From Wenjunlia tyrosinilytica (GTDB lineage: Bacteria; Actinomycetota; Actinomycetes; Streptomycetales; Streptomycetaceae), in assembly GCF_014646055.1 (NCBI RefSeq), contig NZ_BMMS01000019.1, positions 1 to 64,000 on the forward strand: DNA of 64,000 bases, given 5' to 3'. Of the stretch, positions 45,295 through 54,333 are shown piece after piece. Within the stretch, counting starts at the first letter, position 1. The number at the start of each line of letters is the position of its first letter. Under the pieces are notes generated by a model, which searched no databases, had not been told where the DNA came from, and saw only the letters and a list, made by a program, of their open reading frames with translations. The position numbers were made by a program, and so were the translations under genes.

Positions 45295-46412
45295 CGTGCC
45301 GACCCCTTCCTCCGCTTCGCCGACCAGTCCGCGCCCCAGACCGGCACGCCCTCCCGACCGCCCTCCCGATCGCCCACCCGATCGCCCACCCGATCGCCCA
45401 CCCGACCGTCCTCCCGACCGCCTGCGACGCCGCCGTCCCCGCCTTCCTCCAGGCCTCGAGGCGCCGCCGCCCCCTCCCGGTCGCCCGGCGCATCCGCCAG
45501 GCCCGCGGTGCTGTGCGCGTGGTACTCGACCGACTCGGCCGTCATCCGCATGAACGCCTCCTCCAGCGACGCCTGCTGCGGGCTCAGCTCGTGCAGGGTG
45601 ACATGGTGCTGCGCCGCGAGCTCGCCCAGCTTGGCCGCCTCCATGTCGGCGACCTCGAACGAGCCGTCCGCCGCCACCTGCGGTGAGACGCCCACCGCCG
45701 AGAGGACATCACGCAGCCGCTCAGGCTCCGGGGTGCGCACGCGCACGAAGGAACGGGAGTTCTGGCCGATGAAGTCCGACATGGAGGTGTCCGCCAGCAG
45801 CCTGCCCTGCCCGATCACCACCAGATGGCCGGCGGTCAGCGCCATCTCGCTCATCAGATGGCTGGAGACGAAGACGGTGCGGCCCTCGGCGGCCAGCCGC
45901 TTCATCAGGTGGCGAATCCAGTGGATGCCCTCGGGGTCGAGCCCGTTGACCGGCTCGTCGAACATCAGGATCTCGGGATCGCCCAGCAGTGCCGCGGCGA
46001 TACCGAGGCGTTGGCCCATGCCGAGGGAGAACCCCTTGGTGCGCTGCCGGGCCACCGCGCTCAGTCCCACGACGTCCAGGACCTCGTCCACCCGGGAGCG
46101 CGGGATGCGGTTGCTCTGCGCGAGGCAGAGCAGATGGTTGTACGCGCTGCGCCCGCCGTGGACGGCCTTGGCGTCCAGCAGGGCGCCGATGTACTTCAGC
46201 GGCTCCTTCAGCCGGGCGTAGCGCCTGCCGTCGATGCGTACCTCTCCACCGGTCGGGTGGTCGAGGTCGAGCATCATCCGCATGGTCGTCGACTTGCCCG
46301 CGCCATTGGGGCCGAGGAAGCCCGTGACCACACCGGGCCGCACGGTGAACGTCAGACGGTCCACGGCGAGCTTGTCGCCGAACCTCTTCGTCAGCCCCTC
46401 GAGCTCGATCAT
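45291..46412 (-). CDS. ABC transporter ATP-binding protein with GDRV-repeat tail (pair 1)
   Basis: 373-residue ATPase. Walker A GPNGAGKST, signature LGMGQRLGIA, Walker B ILMFDEPVNGLDPEG. The C-terminal section (LHELSPQQASLEEAFMRMTAESVEYHAHST) matches that of pair 2, then diverges to a charged tail with tandem GDRV units (RVGDRVGDRVGDREGGREG) encoded by 12-bp repeats. The ATG 46412 has TAGCGT 6 bases upstream and no Shine-Dalgarno, so it is probably leaderless. The two ATPases are about 70% alike by eye in the NBD. Confidence 0.9.
   Translation of the reverse strand: MIELEGLTKRFGDKLAVDRLTFTVRPGVVTGFLGPNGAGKSTTMRMMLDLDHPTGGEVRIDGRRYARLKEPLKYIGALLDAKAVHGGRSAYNHLLCLAQSNRIPRSRVDEVLDVVGLSAVARQRTKGFSLGMGQRLGIAAALLGDPEILMFDEPVNGLDPEGIHWIRHLMKRLAAEGRTVFVSSHLMSEMALTAGHLVVIGQGRLLADTSMSDFIGQNSRSFVRVRTPEPERLRDVLSAVGVSPQVAADGSFEVADMEAAKLGELAAQHHVTLHELSPQQASLEEAFMRMTAESVEYHAHSTAGLADAPGDREGAAAPRGLEEGGDGGVAGGREDGRVGDRVGDRVGDREGGREGVPVWGADWSAKRRKGSAR
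45358..45416. repeat. 12-bp tandem repeats inside the pair 1 ATPase gene
   Basis: CGATCGCCCACC repeats three times in phase (about 45367-45402) with decayed copies on both sides (CGACCGCCCTCC, CGACCGTCCTCC). Translated on the minus strand it gives the GDRV/GGRE tail. Copy number can be expected to vary between strains. Confidence 0.8.
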
Positions 46413-46434
46413 TACGTCACGCTAAGCGGACAAA

Positions 46435-46467
46435 GGGCCCATCGCCACCCGAAGCGGCGAAGGGCCC
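46435..46467 (-). terminator. Terminator downstream of filP
   Basis: GGGCCCATCGCC at 46435-46446 and GGCGAAGGGCCC at 46456-46467 pair with one mismatch; on the minus strand the stem is followed by TTTG. It separates filP from the ABC operon. Confidence 0.7.
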
Positions 46468-46615
46468 GAGCCGGCCGGACCGGCGGGAGGGAACGGCGCC
46501 CAGGACGCGCCGCTCCCTCCTGATCGTCGTACCGCTGCGCTGCCGCAGTGGTGCTGTTGTCGCTGTGCCGTTGTCGCTGTGCCGTTCTCCGTGCGTCGTT
46601 CTCGGTGCGCCCCGC

Positions 46616-47551
46616 TCAGCGGGACTGCTGCGCCGGAACCCCGCGGGAGATCGGCTCGTCCTCGGGAACCGTGGCTGCCGCGACCGCCGCGCCGGTGAGC
46701 GTGGCGAGCATCTCGCGCACGTTCGTCAGCTGGGCGTTGATGCTGTCGCGGCGGTTGGTGAGGGCGGCCAGCTCGCGCTCGGACTCGCTGCGGATCCGGT
46801 CGGCCTTGGCGTTCGCGTCCGCGACGATGTCCTCGGCCTGGCGCTGCGCGGTCTCCACCGTCTGGCGGGCGCGGCGCTCGGCGTCGGTGCGCAGCTTCTC
46901 GGCCTCGAGGCGCAGCTGCTCGGCGCGGTGCTCGATCTCGGCCAGGCGCTTCTCGGCCTTGGCCTGACGCGAGGCGAGGTCCCGCTCGGACTGCTCGCGG
47001 CGCTTGGCCAGGTTGGTCTCGAAGTCGGCCGCGGCCTGGGCGGCCTTGGCGCGGGTCTCCTCGAAGAGGGCGTCCGCCTCCTCGCGCTTGTTCTGCGCGT
47101 CCTTGCTGGCGTCGGCGCGCAGCTGCGACGCCTCACCCTTGGCCTTCTCGACGATCCGGACGCCGTCGTCCTCGGCCTTGGCCTTGCGCTCGGCCGCGTA
47201 CGCCTCGGCGTCGGAGCGGACCTGGGCCGCGGCGCCCTCGGCGAGCTCGCGGTGCTGGTCCGCGGCGCGACGGGCCTCCTCGCGAAGGTCCTTGGCCTCC
47301 TCCTCGGCGAGGCGAAGGATCTTCTCGACTCGGGCACCCAGGCCGGCGTACGAAGGCTCGGCCTCGTTGATCTGCGCCTGGGCGTTCTGCGTCTCGAGGT
47401 GGAGCTCCTCGATGCGCTTCTCAAGTGCCGTGATCCGGCCCAGGGCACTGTCGCGGTCGGCGACCAGCTTCGTGATGCGATCGTCCACCTGCGTGCGGTC
47501 GTACCCGCGCCGCACGAGTTCGAAGCCGAAGGGGGAGGAAGTGTCGCTCAT
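46616..47551 (-). CDS. filP: Intermediate-filament-like coiled-coil protein FilP
   Basis: Cytoskeletal protein giving stiffness to Streptomyces hyphal tips. It has 311 residues. The N-terminus FGFELVRRGYDRTQVDDRITKLVADRD is a DivIVA-like/FilP opening. The rest is an almost uninterrupted coiled coil of E, A, R, K and Q heptads to about 280 (AEEEAKDLREEARRAADQH...), followed by a short variable end. The ATG 47551 has AGGAAC upstream. It lies 113 bases downstream of scy, its functional partner at the tip-organising centre with DivIVA. From established knowledge these are SCO5396 and SCO5397 in S. coelicolor. Confidence 0.92.
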   Translation of the reverse strand: MSDTSSPFGFELVRRGYDRTQVDDRITKLVADRDSALGRITALEKRIEELHLETQNAQAQINEAEPSYAGLGARVEKILRLAEEEAKDLREEARRAADQHRELAEGAAAQVRSDAEAYAAERKAKAEDDGVRIVEKAKGEASQLRADASKDAQNKREEADALFEETRAKAAQAAADFETNLAKRREQSERDLASRQAKAEKRLAEIEHRAEQLRLEAEKLRTDAERRARQTVETAQRQAEDIVADANAKADRIRSESERELAALTNRRDSINAQLTNVREMLATLTGAAVAAATVPEDEPISRGVPAQQSR

Positions 47552-47664
47552 GGGGTTCCTGTCGAGTGAGACGTCGATGAGACCGGTGAGGTGATAGAGG
47601 GAATCCTAGGGCTGAGTGCGGCGTGTCATCGAGTCAATGCGGTGGGAATCTGGAGAATGACCGC

Positions 47665-50600
47665 TCAATCGAGTGGAGCGTCATCGGAGCGCTTGCCACT
47701 CGTACGGGTGGTCCCGGCGCCCGCTCCGGCCTTCACGCCGCCCTTCGGGGTCCCATTGGCACCGTTTGACGGACCCTCGAAACCTTCCAGTGCTTCCAGG
47801 ACATCCTGGACACGGGCGATCTCCGCGTTGATGTCCTTGCGCCTTCGCACCAGTTGGTCGAGCTCCCGCTTGCCCTCCTCGACGATGCGCCGGGCCTCGG
47901 CCTCGGCCTCCGCCTTCGCCTGCGCCCCCTCCTTCTCCATGGAGACCTTCTTGAGCTCCGCCTCCTTGAGCAGGCCCTCGGCCTTGCGCACGGCGGCGAT
48001 ACGGACCTTGCTCGCTTCCGAGGAGGCGTTGGAGGCGACCTCGGACGCCTTCTCCTCGGCGTCGGCCACGAGCATGCGGGCGCGCTCCTCGGCCTCGGCC
48101 ATCTGCTCGGTGGCGGCGGCGACCAGCTTGTCCACGCGCTCGCCCGCGGACTTCATCGCCTCCGCGGACTCCTTGCGGGCCCGCGAGTGCAGCTCCTCGA
48201 CCTCGGCCTCGACGCGCTCGCGCAGCTCCTCGGCCCGCTCCCTGATCGCGGTGGAGTCACGGCGGGCCTCGGCCAGCATGGTGTCGGAGTCGGTACGGGC
48301 CCGCTCCACCATCGTGTTGCCCTCGACGGTGGCCTCGGAGACCAGCCGGTCGGCCTCCTTGCGCGCGGCGCCGACGAGGGCGTCCGCCTGCTCCTCGGCG
48401 GTCGCGGCGGTGCGCACGGCCGCCTCACGGGCCTCGGAGGTGAGCCGCTCGGCCTCCTGCGACGCAGTGGTGACCAGGGTGTCGGCCTGCTCTGCGGCCT
48501 CGGCGCGCCGCCGGTTTGCCTCCTCGCGGGCCTCGGCCCGCAGCCGGTCGGCCTCCGTGATCGCCTCGTTGACGGTGCGGTCGGCCAGCGACTTGGCGGC
48601 CTCGGCCTCCTCGTTGGCCTCGGCGCGGGTCCTCGCCGCCTCCTTGGAGGCGCGCTCACGCTCGGCGTGGGCCTCGGACCGCAGCTGGTCGGCGGCCGCC
48701 TGGGTCTCCCCGCGCAGCCGCTCCGCCGCGTGCTCGGCGGCCGAGCGCAGCCCGGCGATCTCCTGCTCGGCGGCCTCGTGCAGTCCGGCGACGGACTCGC
48801 GCACCTGCTGGGCGGTGTGCTCGGCGGCGGCGACGAGCTCGGACGCGCGGCGGTCGGCCTCGCTGACCAGCCGGTCCGCCTCGGTGCCGGCCTCGTCCAC
48901 CCGCTTGCGCGCGGCGGCGAGCAGTTCCTCGCTCTCCCGCCGGGCGGCGGTGCGCTCCTGCTCGGCCTCGGTACGGGCCGCGCTCAGCAGCTCCTCGGCC
49001 TCCCGGCGGCGGCGGGCGGCCTCCTCCTGGGCGGCGGTCAGCTCCTGGGCGGCCTCGGTGTCGGCGCGCTCACGGGCGGCCTGCGCCTCGCTGCGCAGCC
49101 GGTCGGCGTCGGCCTGGGCGTCGGCGCGCAGCTGCTCGGCCTCCGCGGCGGCCTCGCTGCGCAGGCGCACGGCGAACGACTCGCCCTCGGCGCGTGCGGC
49201 GGCCGCGTCGGAGGCGGCCTCGGTCCTGACCCGATCCGACTCCGACTCCGCCTGCTCCTGGAGGGTGCGCACACGCTCGGCGGCCTCGCTGCGGATGCGC
49301 TCGGCCTCGGCGACCGCGTCGGCGCGCAGCCGCTCGGCCTGGGCCTTGGCGTCCTCCAGCTCGCGCTCGGCGGAGGCGAGGCGCTCGTCGGCCTCGGTCC
49401 GGCGGCGGTTGATCTCCTCGGCGGCGTCGGAGGCGAGCCGGGCGGCTGCCTGCTCGGCCTCGGAGCGGACCGCGGCGGCCTGACGCTCGGCCTCCTCGAC
49501 CTTCTGCTCGGCCTGGCGGCGGCCCTCGGCCACCAGTTCCTCGGCCTCGTTCCCGGCGCGCTCCAGCGCGGCCCGGGCCTGCGTGCGCAGTGTCGCGGCC
49601 CGCTCCACCGCCTCGGTGCGCACCCGCTCGCTCTCGGTGCTCGCGCCCTGGCGCAGCTCGTCGGCGTCGCTCTTGGCCTTGGTCAGCAGCTCCTCGGCGG
49701 TCCTGGCCGCCTCCTCGATCTGCTGGACGGCCTCACGGCGGGCCTCGCCGCGGATGCGCTCGCCCTCGGCGACGGCGTCGGCCCTCAGCTGCTCGGCCTC
49801 GCCGCGCAGCCTGCGGGCCTCGTCCTGGAGCTGCGAGGTGCGCTCGCGGAACTCCTTGGTGTCGTCGTGAGCGGCGTTCTGCAACTGGGCGGCGGCCTCG
49901 GCCGCCTCGGTGCCGCGCCGGTCGGCCTCCGCCTGGGCCTCGGCGCGGATGCGCTCGGCCTCCTCGGCGGCGGCCTGCGTGGTGGCCTTGGCGTCCGCGG
50001 ACGCCTTGGTCAGGATCTCCTCGGCGGTCTTGGCGGCCTTGGACAGATGGGCGGCGGCGTCCTCGGAGGCGGCGGCGCGGGCGGCTTCCGCCGCCTCGGC
50101 CTTCACCCGTTCGGCGGCGCCCTGGGCGTCGGCCCTCAGCTGCTCGGCCTCCGCCTTGAGGGCCTCGGCCTCCTTGGTGGCCTCCGCGACGAGCCGGGCC
50201 ACTTCGTTGCGGGCGGTGCGGGTGCGCTGCTCGTTGTCCGCGTCCACGTTGGCCAGGCGCCTGGCGGCGGAGGCCGCGGCCTCCTCGCGCAGCCGCTCCG
50301 CCTCGGCGCGCGCCTCGCGCAGCAGCGTCTCCGCCTCCTGCTTGCGCTCCTCGGCGCGGCGGGTGAGCTCCACGACCTCACGGCGGGTCGTCTCGGCCTC
50401 GCTGCGGGTCGAGGTGCGCAGTGACTCCGCGTGATCGGTGGCCTCCTGGGCCTGGGTGGAGGCGGCGTTCAGCAGCCGCTCGGCCTCCGTACGGGCCCGG
50501 CGCAGCAGCGCCTCCGCCTCGGCCCTGGCGGCCTCGGCGTCGGAGGCGATCCGCTCACGGGCCTGCTCCGCCAGGCGCTGGGCCTCGGCGCGGGCGGCGG

Positions 50601-51123
50601 CCAGACCTGCCTCCGCCTCGGCCCTGGTCTCCTCCAGGAGGCGCTGGGCCTGCGCCTCCGTGCGGGCGCGAAGCTGCTCGGCCCACGCCACGTTGTCGTT
50701 GACGTGGCTCTCGACGGTGCTGCGGCGCTCGGCCAGCTCCTCGTCGAGCCTGCGGCGTCTGCTGACCGCCTCGGAGTGCCACTCGGACTCGAGCTGGGAC
50801 TGGCGCTCCGCGGTCTCCTGGAGCATCCGCTGGGTGGCGGCGCGGGCCTCGCGCAGCTCGCGCTCGGCGTCGGTGCGCAGCTGGTCGGCCTGGATCTGGG
50901 CGTTGCGCAGGAGCTGCTCGGCCTGGTGGCTGATGCCCTCGTAGGCCCGGGGCTGGGCAAGCTGGCGGCGCGCTTCGTGCAGCTTGGCCCGCAGGACCTC
51001 CACCTGGTAGGCGAGGTCCTCGGCATGGTCGACCGCCTTGTTCCGCTCGGTACGAACCCGATCCATCTCGGCTTCGAACTGAGAGAGGTGGTCGTCAACC
51101 TCGTAGCGGTCGTTGCCCCGCAC
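47665..51123 (-). CDS. scy: Polarisome scaffold coiled-coil protein Scy
   Basis: Large scaffold controlling tip number and polar growth. It has 1152 residues. The N-terminus MRGNDRYEVDDHLSQFEAEMDRVRTERNKAVDHAEDLAYQVEVLRAKL carries the short DivIVA-like coil. After residue 90 the protein is nearly all alanine/glutamate/arginine coiled coil with irregular long-period repeats (ERIRSEAAERVRT, AEAEQLRADAQADADRLRSE). It ends with an unstructured tail near GTTRTSGKRSDDAPLD. I recall about 1326 residues for the S. coelicolor protein, so this one would be shorter. The GTG 51123 lacks a strong ribosome site. The opposite strand has an 856-codon open frame that I reject. Confidence 0.93.
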   Translation of the reverse strand: MRGNDRYEVDDHLSQFEAEMDRVRTERNKAVDHAEDLAYQVEVLRAKLHEARRQLAQPRAYEGISHQAEQLLRNAQIQADQLRTDAERELREARAATQRMLQETAERQSQLESEWHSEAVSRRRRLDEELAERRSTVESHVNDNVAWAEQLRARTEAQAQRLLEETRAEAEAGLAAARAEAQRLAEQARERIASDAEAARAEAEALLRRARTEAERLLNAASTQAQEATDHAESLRTSTRSEAETTRREVVELTRRAEERKQEAETLLREARAEAERLREEAAASAARRLANVDADNEQRTRTARNEVARLVAEATKEAEALKAEAEQLRADAQGAAERVKAEAAEAARAAASEDAAAHLSKAAKTAEEILTKASADAKATTQAAAEEAERIRAEAQAEADRRGTEAAEAAAQLQNAAHDDTKEFRERTSQLQDEARRLRGEAEQLRADAVAEGERIRGEARREAVQQIEEAARTAEELLTKAKSDADELRQGASTESERVRTEAVERAATLRTQARAALERAGNEAEELVAEGRRQAEQKVEEAERQAAAVRSEAEQAAARLASDAAEEINRRRTEADERLASAERELEDAKAQAERLRADAVAEAERIRSEAAERVRTLQEQAESESDRVRTEAASDAAAARAEGESFAVRLRSEAAAEAEQLRADAQADADRLRSEAQAARERADTEAAQELTAAQEEAARRRREAEELLSAARTEAEQERTAARRESEELLAAARKRVDEAGTEADRLVSEADRRASELVAAAEHTAQQVRESVAGLHEAAEQEIAGLRSAAEHAAERLRGETQAAADQLRSEAHAERERASKEAARTRAEANEEAEAAKSLADRTVNEAITEADRLRAEAREEANRRRAEAAEQADTLVTTASQEAERLTSEAREAAVRTAATAEEQADALVGAARKEADRLVSEATVEGNTMVERARTDSDTMLAEARRDSTAIRERAEELRERVEAEVEELHSRARKESAEAMKSAGERVDKLVAAATEQMAEAEERARMLVADAEEKASEVASNASSEASKVRIAAVRKAEGLLKEAELKKVSMEKEGAQAKAEAEAEARRIVEEGKRELDQLVRRRKDINAEIARVQDVLEALEGFEGPSNGANGTPKGGVKAGAGAGTTRTSGKRSDDAPLD

Positions 51124-51388
51124 TGCGCGGTCCCATCCGTCTCCTGGTCGAGGGCCCGTGACCGGGCGGCGCTGGCCGCCCCGCCTTCCCGATGAGCCTT
51201 CTTGGTGAACATGGCCTTGCGGAGAATGGTGTCAGATCAACGGCGGGGCGTGGGCCGTCCACCGGCGCACCCCCGTCGCGACCGTCCCCCATCACCGCGC
51301 CGACCCCCGCACTCTACCGGGCACGGGCGATCTGCCGGACCTGTCGGGACCAGCGGATTCGCCCCGGCGAGCCGGGGCGGGCCCCGTG

Positions 51389-51817
51389 TCAGTGCTTCTC
51401 GGCCGAGGTGACCAGCTCGGTGAGGACGCCTCCGCAGTCCTTGGGGTGCAGGAACGTGATGCGCGAGCCCATCGAGCCGACGCGCGGCTCGTCGTAGAGG
51501 ACTCGCACGCCCTTGTCCCGGATGGCGGACGAGTCGGCGTCCACGTCCTCGGTCCCGAAAGCTATGTGGTGCACCCCCTCGCCGTTCTTGGCGAGCCACT
51601 TCGCGACGGTGGAGTCCTCGCGGGTGGGCTCGAGGAGCTGGAGGTAGGAGGCGCCGCCGTCGGAGGTCTCGTTGATCTTCAGCATGGCCTCGCGAACGCC
51701 CTGCTCCTCGTTCACCTCCGTGTGGAAGACCTCGAAGCCGTAGGTCGACCGGTAGAACTCGACGGTCTTGTCGAGGTCGAAACAGGCGATGCCGATGTGG
51801 TCGATGCGGGAGAGCAT
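51389..51817 (-). CDS. Methylmalonyl-CoA epimerase
   Basis: Interconverts (2R)- and (2S)-methylmalonyl-CoA. It has 142 residues in a vicinal-oxygen-chelate fold. Features: MLSRIDHIGIACFDLDKTVEFY with metal-binding His, GGASYLQLLEP with Gln, GEGVHHIAFGTEDVDA with His and catalytic Glu, and FLHPKDCGGVLTELV. The ATG 51817 has GGAAGG 8 bases upstream; the longer frame to 51958 is not supported. It is divergent from the thiolase gene. It fits with MeaB and IcmA in a B12-dependent acyl-CoA module. Confidence 0.93.
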   Translation of the reverse strand: MLSRIDHIGIACFDLDKTVEFYRSTYGFEVFHTEVNEEQGVREAMLKINETSDGGASYLQLLEPTREDSTVAKWLAKNGEGVHHIAFGTEDVDADSSAIRDKGVRVLYDEPRVGSMGSRITFLHPKDCGGVLTELVTSAEKH

Positions 51818-51864
51818 GGGGGATGCCTTCCGTGAGTGGCGCCGAGGAGGGTCGTGGACTCGAC

Positions 51865-51920
51865 TGCGGTCCTGGCTGTGCGGTCCTGGCTGTGCGGTCC
51901 CGGCGTTGTGGTCCTGGCCG
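51865..51920. repeat. Four tandem 14-bp repeats between the epimerase and thiolase genes
   Basis: TGCGGTCCTGGCTG at 51865 and 51879 (identical), TGCGGTCCCGGCGT at 51893 and TGTGGTCCTGGCCG at 51907. They lie in the 271-base divergent region, close to the epimerase start. Confidence 0.85.
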
Positions 51921-52088
51921 GGGATACGTGGCCGAAGGGGTGGTCCACTCAAGTCCATCGCGCGTTTGTGCCGTAACGCAACGTGCCCGCCGTCACACCT
52001 CGGCGCCGATGACGCGGCCGGTACCGCTCAGTATCTTGGGCGATAACCCTCGTTAACCGCCACCCTCATGCCGCGAAGGGGCCGTGCC

Positions 52089-53288
52089 ATGACTTCCAAG
52101 GCAACAACGTCCGTGATCGTTGCGGGCGCCCGCACTCCCATGGGCCGCTTGCTCGGCTCGCTCAAGGGCTTCTCAGGAGCCGAGCTCGGCGGGTTCGCCA
52201 TCAAGTCGGCGCTGGAGCGCGCGGGCATCACCGGCGACCAGGTCCAGTACGTGATCATGGGCCAGGTCCTCCAGGCAGGTGCGGGCCAGATCCCGGCACG
52301 CCAGGCGGCCGTCAAGGCCGGCATCCCCATGAGCGTTCCCTCGCTCACCGTCAACAAGGTGTGCCTCTCCGGCCTCGACGCCATCGCGCTGGCCGACCAG
52401 CTGATCCGCGCGGGTGAGTTCGACATCGTCGTGGCCGGTGGCCAGGAGTCGATGACCAACGCCCCGCACCTGCTGCCCAAGTCCCGTGAGGGCTACAAGT
52501 ACGGCGCCGTCCAGATGCTCGACGCGATGGCCCACGACGGCCTCACCGACGCGTACGAGAACATCGCGATGGGTGAGTCGACCGAGAGGCACAACACCCG
52601 TCTGGGTATCGAGCGCGCCCCGCAGGACGAGTTCTCCGCGCTGTCCCACCAGCGGGCGGCCGCGGCGCAGAAGAACGGCGTCTTCGAGGCCGAGATCACC
52701 CCCGTGGAGGTCCCGCAGCGCAAGGGCGACCCCGTGGTCGTCAGCCAGGACGAGGGCATCCGGCCCGAGACCACCGCGGAGGGTCTGGCCAAGCTGCGCC
52801 CGGCGTTCACCAAGGACGGCACCATCACCGCGGGCTCCTCGTCCCCGATCTCCGACGGCGCCGCGGCCGTCGTCGTGATGAGCCGGGCCAAGGCCGAGGA
52901 GCTGGGTCTGGAGTGGATCGCGGAGATCGGCGCCCACGGCAATGTGGCCGGCCCCGACAACTCGCTCCAGTCGCAGCCGTCCAACGCCATCCGGCACGCC
53001 CTGGGCAAGGAGGGCCTGAGCGTCGGCGACCTCGACCTGATCGAGATCAACGAGGCGTTCGCGGCCGTCGCGGTGCAGTCGATGAAGGACCTGGGCGTGT
53101 CGCCGGAAAAGGTGAACGTCAACGGCGGCGCCATCGCGCTGGGCCACCCGATCGGCATGTCCGGCGCCCGTATCGTGCTCCACCTGGCGCTGGAGCTCCA
53201 GCGGCGCGGAGGCGGCGTCGGCGCGGCCGGGATGTGCGGCGGCGGCGGCCAGGGCGACGCCCTGATCGTCCGGGTGCCGAGCGCCTGA
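52089..53288 (+). CDS. Acetyl-CoA C-acetyltransferase (thiolase II)
   Basis: Condenses two acetyl-CoA to acetoacetyl-CoA or the reverse. It has 399 residues. The nucleophile C92 is in [14 protein letters not shown], the histidine is in [16 protein letters not shown] and the second cysteine is in [11 protein letters not shown], the complete triad. The ATG 52089 has GAAGGGG 8 bases upstream. A start at 52068 in the same frame is less likely. Divergent from the epimerase and 34 bases before meaB, so possibly co-transcribed with it. It can feed C4 units to the 3-hydroxybutyryl-CoA dehydrogenase. Confidence 0.95.
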   Translation: MTSKATTSVIVAGARTPMGRLLGSLKGFSGAELGGFAIKSALERAGITGDQVQYVIMGQVLQAGAGQIPARQAAVKAGIPMSVPSLTVNKVCLSGLDAIALADQLIRAGEFDIVVAGGQESMTNAPHLLPKSREGYKYGAVQMLDAMAHDGLTDAYENIAMGESTERHNTRLGIERAPQDEFSALSHQRAAAAQKNGVFEAEITPVEVPQRKGDPVVVSQDEGIRPETTAEGLAKLRPAFTKDGTITAGSSSPISDGAAAVVVMSRAKAEELGLEWIAEIGAHGNVAGPDNSLQSQPSNAIRHALGKEGLSVGDLDLIEINEAFAAVAVQSMKDLGVSPEKVNVNGGAIALGHPIGMSGARIVLHLALELQRRGGGVGAAGMCGGGGQGDALIVRVPSA

Positions 53289-53322
53289 GCGCCCCGCCGA
53301 CCGGACCGGACCAAGGAGCCAC

Positions 53323-54312
53323 GTGAGCACCAGGACCATGGACGTGCCCGCCCTCGTCGAGCAGGCGAGGGCGGGGCGGCCCCGCGCGGTCGCCCGGCTG
53401 ATCTCGCTCGTCGAGGGGGCCTCGCCGCAGCTGCGCGAGGTCATGGCGGCGCTGGCGCCGCTGTCCGGGAACGCGTACGTGGTGGGCCTGACCGGCTCGC
53501 CGGGCGTCGGGAAGTCCACGACGACGTCCGCCCTGGTGACCGCGTACCGCAAGCTCGGCAAGCGGGTCGGCGTGCTGGCGGTCGACCCCTCCTCCCCGTT
53601 CTCCGGCGGTGCGCTGCTCGGTGACCGGGTGCGGATGCAGGAGCACTCGGGGGACTCCGGGGTCTACATCCGCTCCATGGCCACCCGGGGCCACCTCGGC
53701 GGCCTTGCCTGGGCGGCTCCGCAGGCCATCCGGGTGCTGGACGGGGCGGCCGGGTGCGACGTGATCCTCGTGGAGACGGTCGGCGTGGGGCAGTCCGAGG
53801 TGGAGATCGCCGCCCAGGCGGACACCTCGGTGGTGCTGCTGGCCCCCGGCATGGGGGACGGGATCCAGGCGGCGAAGGCGGGGATCCTCGAGATCGGTGA
53901 CGTCTACGTCGTCAACAAGGCCGACCGGGACGGCGCCGAGTCCACGGCCCGCGAGCTCAACCACATGCTGGGCCTGGGCGAGTCCCGTGAGCCCGGCGAC
54001 TGGCGGCCGCCCATCGTGAAGACGGTGGCGTCCAAGGGGGAGGGCATCGACGAGATGGCCGAGGCGCTGGAGAAGCACCGCGCCTGGATGGAGGAGCGCG
54101 GGGTGCTCTCCGCGCGCCGCCGCAAGCGGGCCGCGGGCGAGGTCGAGAGCATCGCGCTGACCGCGCTGCGCGAGCGCATCGGGGACCTGCACGGCGACCA
54201 GCGCCTGGACGCGCTGGCCGGGCGCATCGTCGCGGGGGAGCTCGACCCGTACGCCGCCGCGGACGAACTCGTGGAAGGGCTCACCAACGGCGGGACGGCC
54301 GACCGTGCCTGA
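53323..54312 (+). CDS. meaB: MeaB-type GTPase, chaperone of B12-dependent mutases
   Basis: G3E-family GTPase that protects and reloads adenosylcobalamin-dependent acyl-CoA mutases. It has 329 residues. Walker A GSPGVGKS is at 58-65, and the switch region is VDPSSPFSGGALLGDRVRM. The family motif ILVETVGVGQSE, the NKAD nucleotide specificity motif (VVNKADRDGA) and a C-terminal dimerisation arm are present. The GTG 53323 has AAGGAG 6 bases upstream. Partner mutase is probably IcmA at 61.4 kb. Confidence 0.95.
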   Translation: MSTRTMDVPALVEQARAGRPRAVARLISLVEGASPQLREVMAALAPLSGNAYVVGLTGSPGVGKSTTTSALVTAYRKLGKRVGVLAVDPSSPFSGGALLGDRVRMQEHSGDSGVYIRSMATRGHLGGLAWAAPQAIRVLDGAAGCDVILVETVGVGQSEVEIAAQADTSVVLLAPGMGDGIQAAKAGILEIGDVYVVNKADRDGAESTARELNHMLGLGESREPGDWRPPIVKTVASKGEGIDEMAEALEKHRAWMEERGVLSARRRKRAAGEVESIALTALRERIGDLHGDQRLDALAGRIVAGELDPYAAADELVEGLTNGGTADRA

Positions 54313-54333
54313 GACGGCCGCCCCGCGGCCGCC

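Noticed and set aside
47854-50424. 856-codon open frame antisense to scy
   Set aside because: Leu/Gly-rich mirror of the alanine/glutamate coiled-coil codons; GC-rich shadow with no ribosome site or family.
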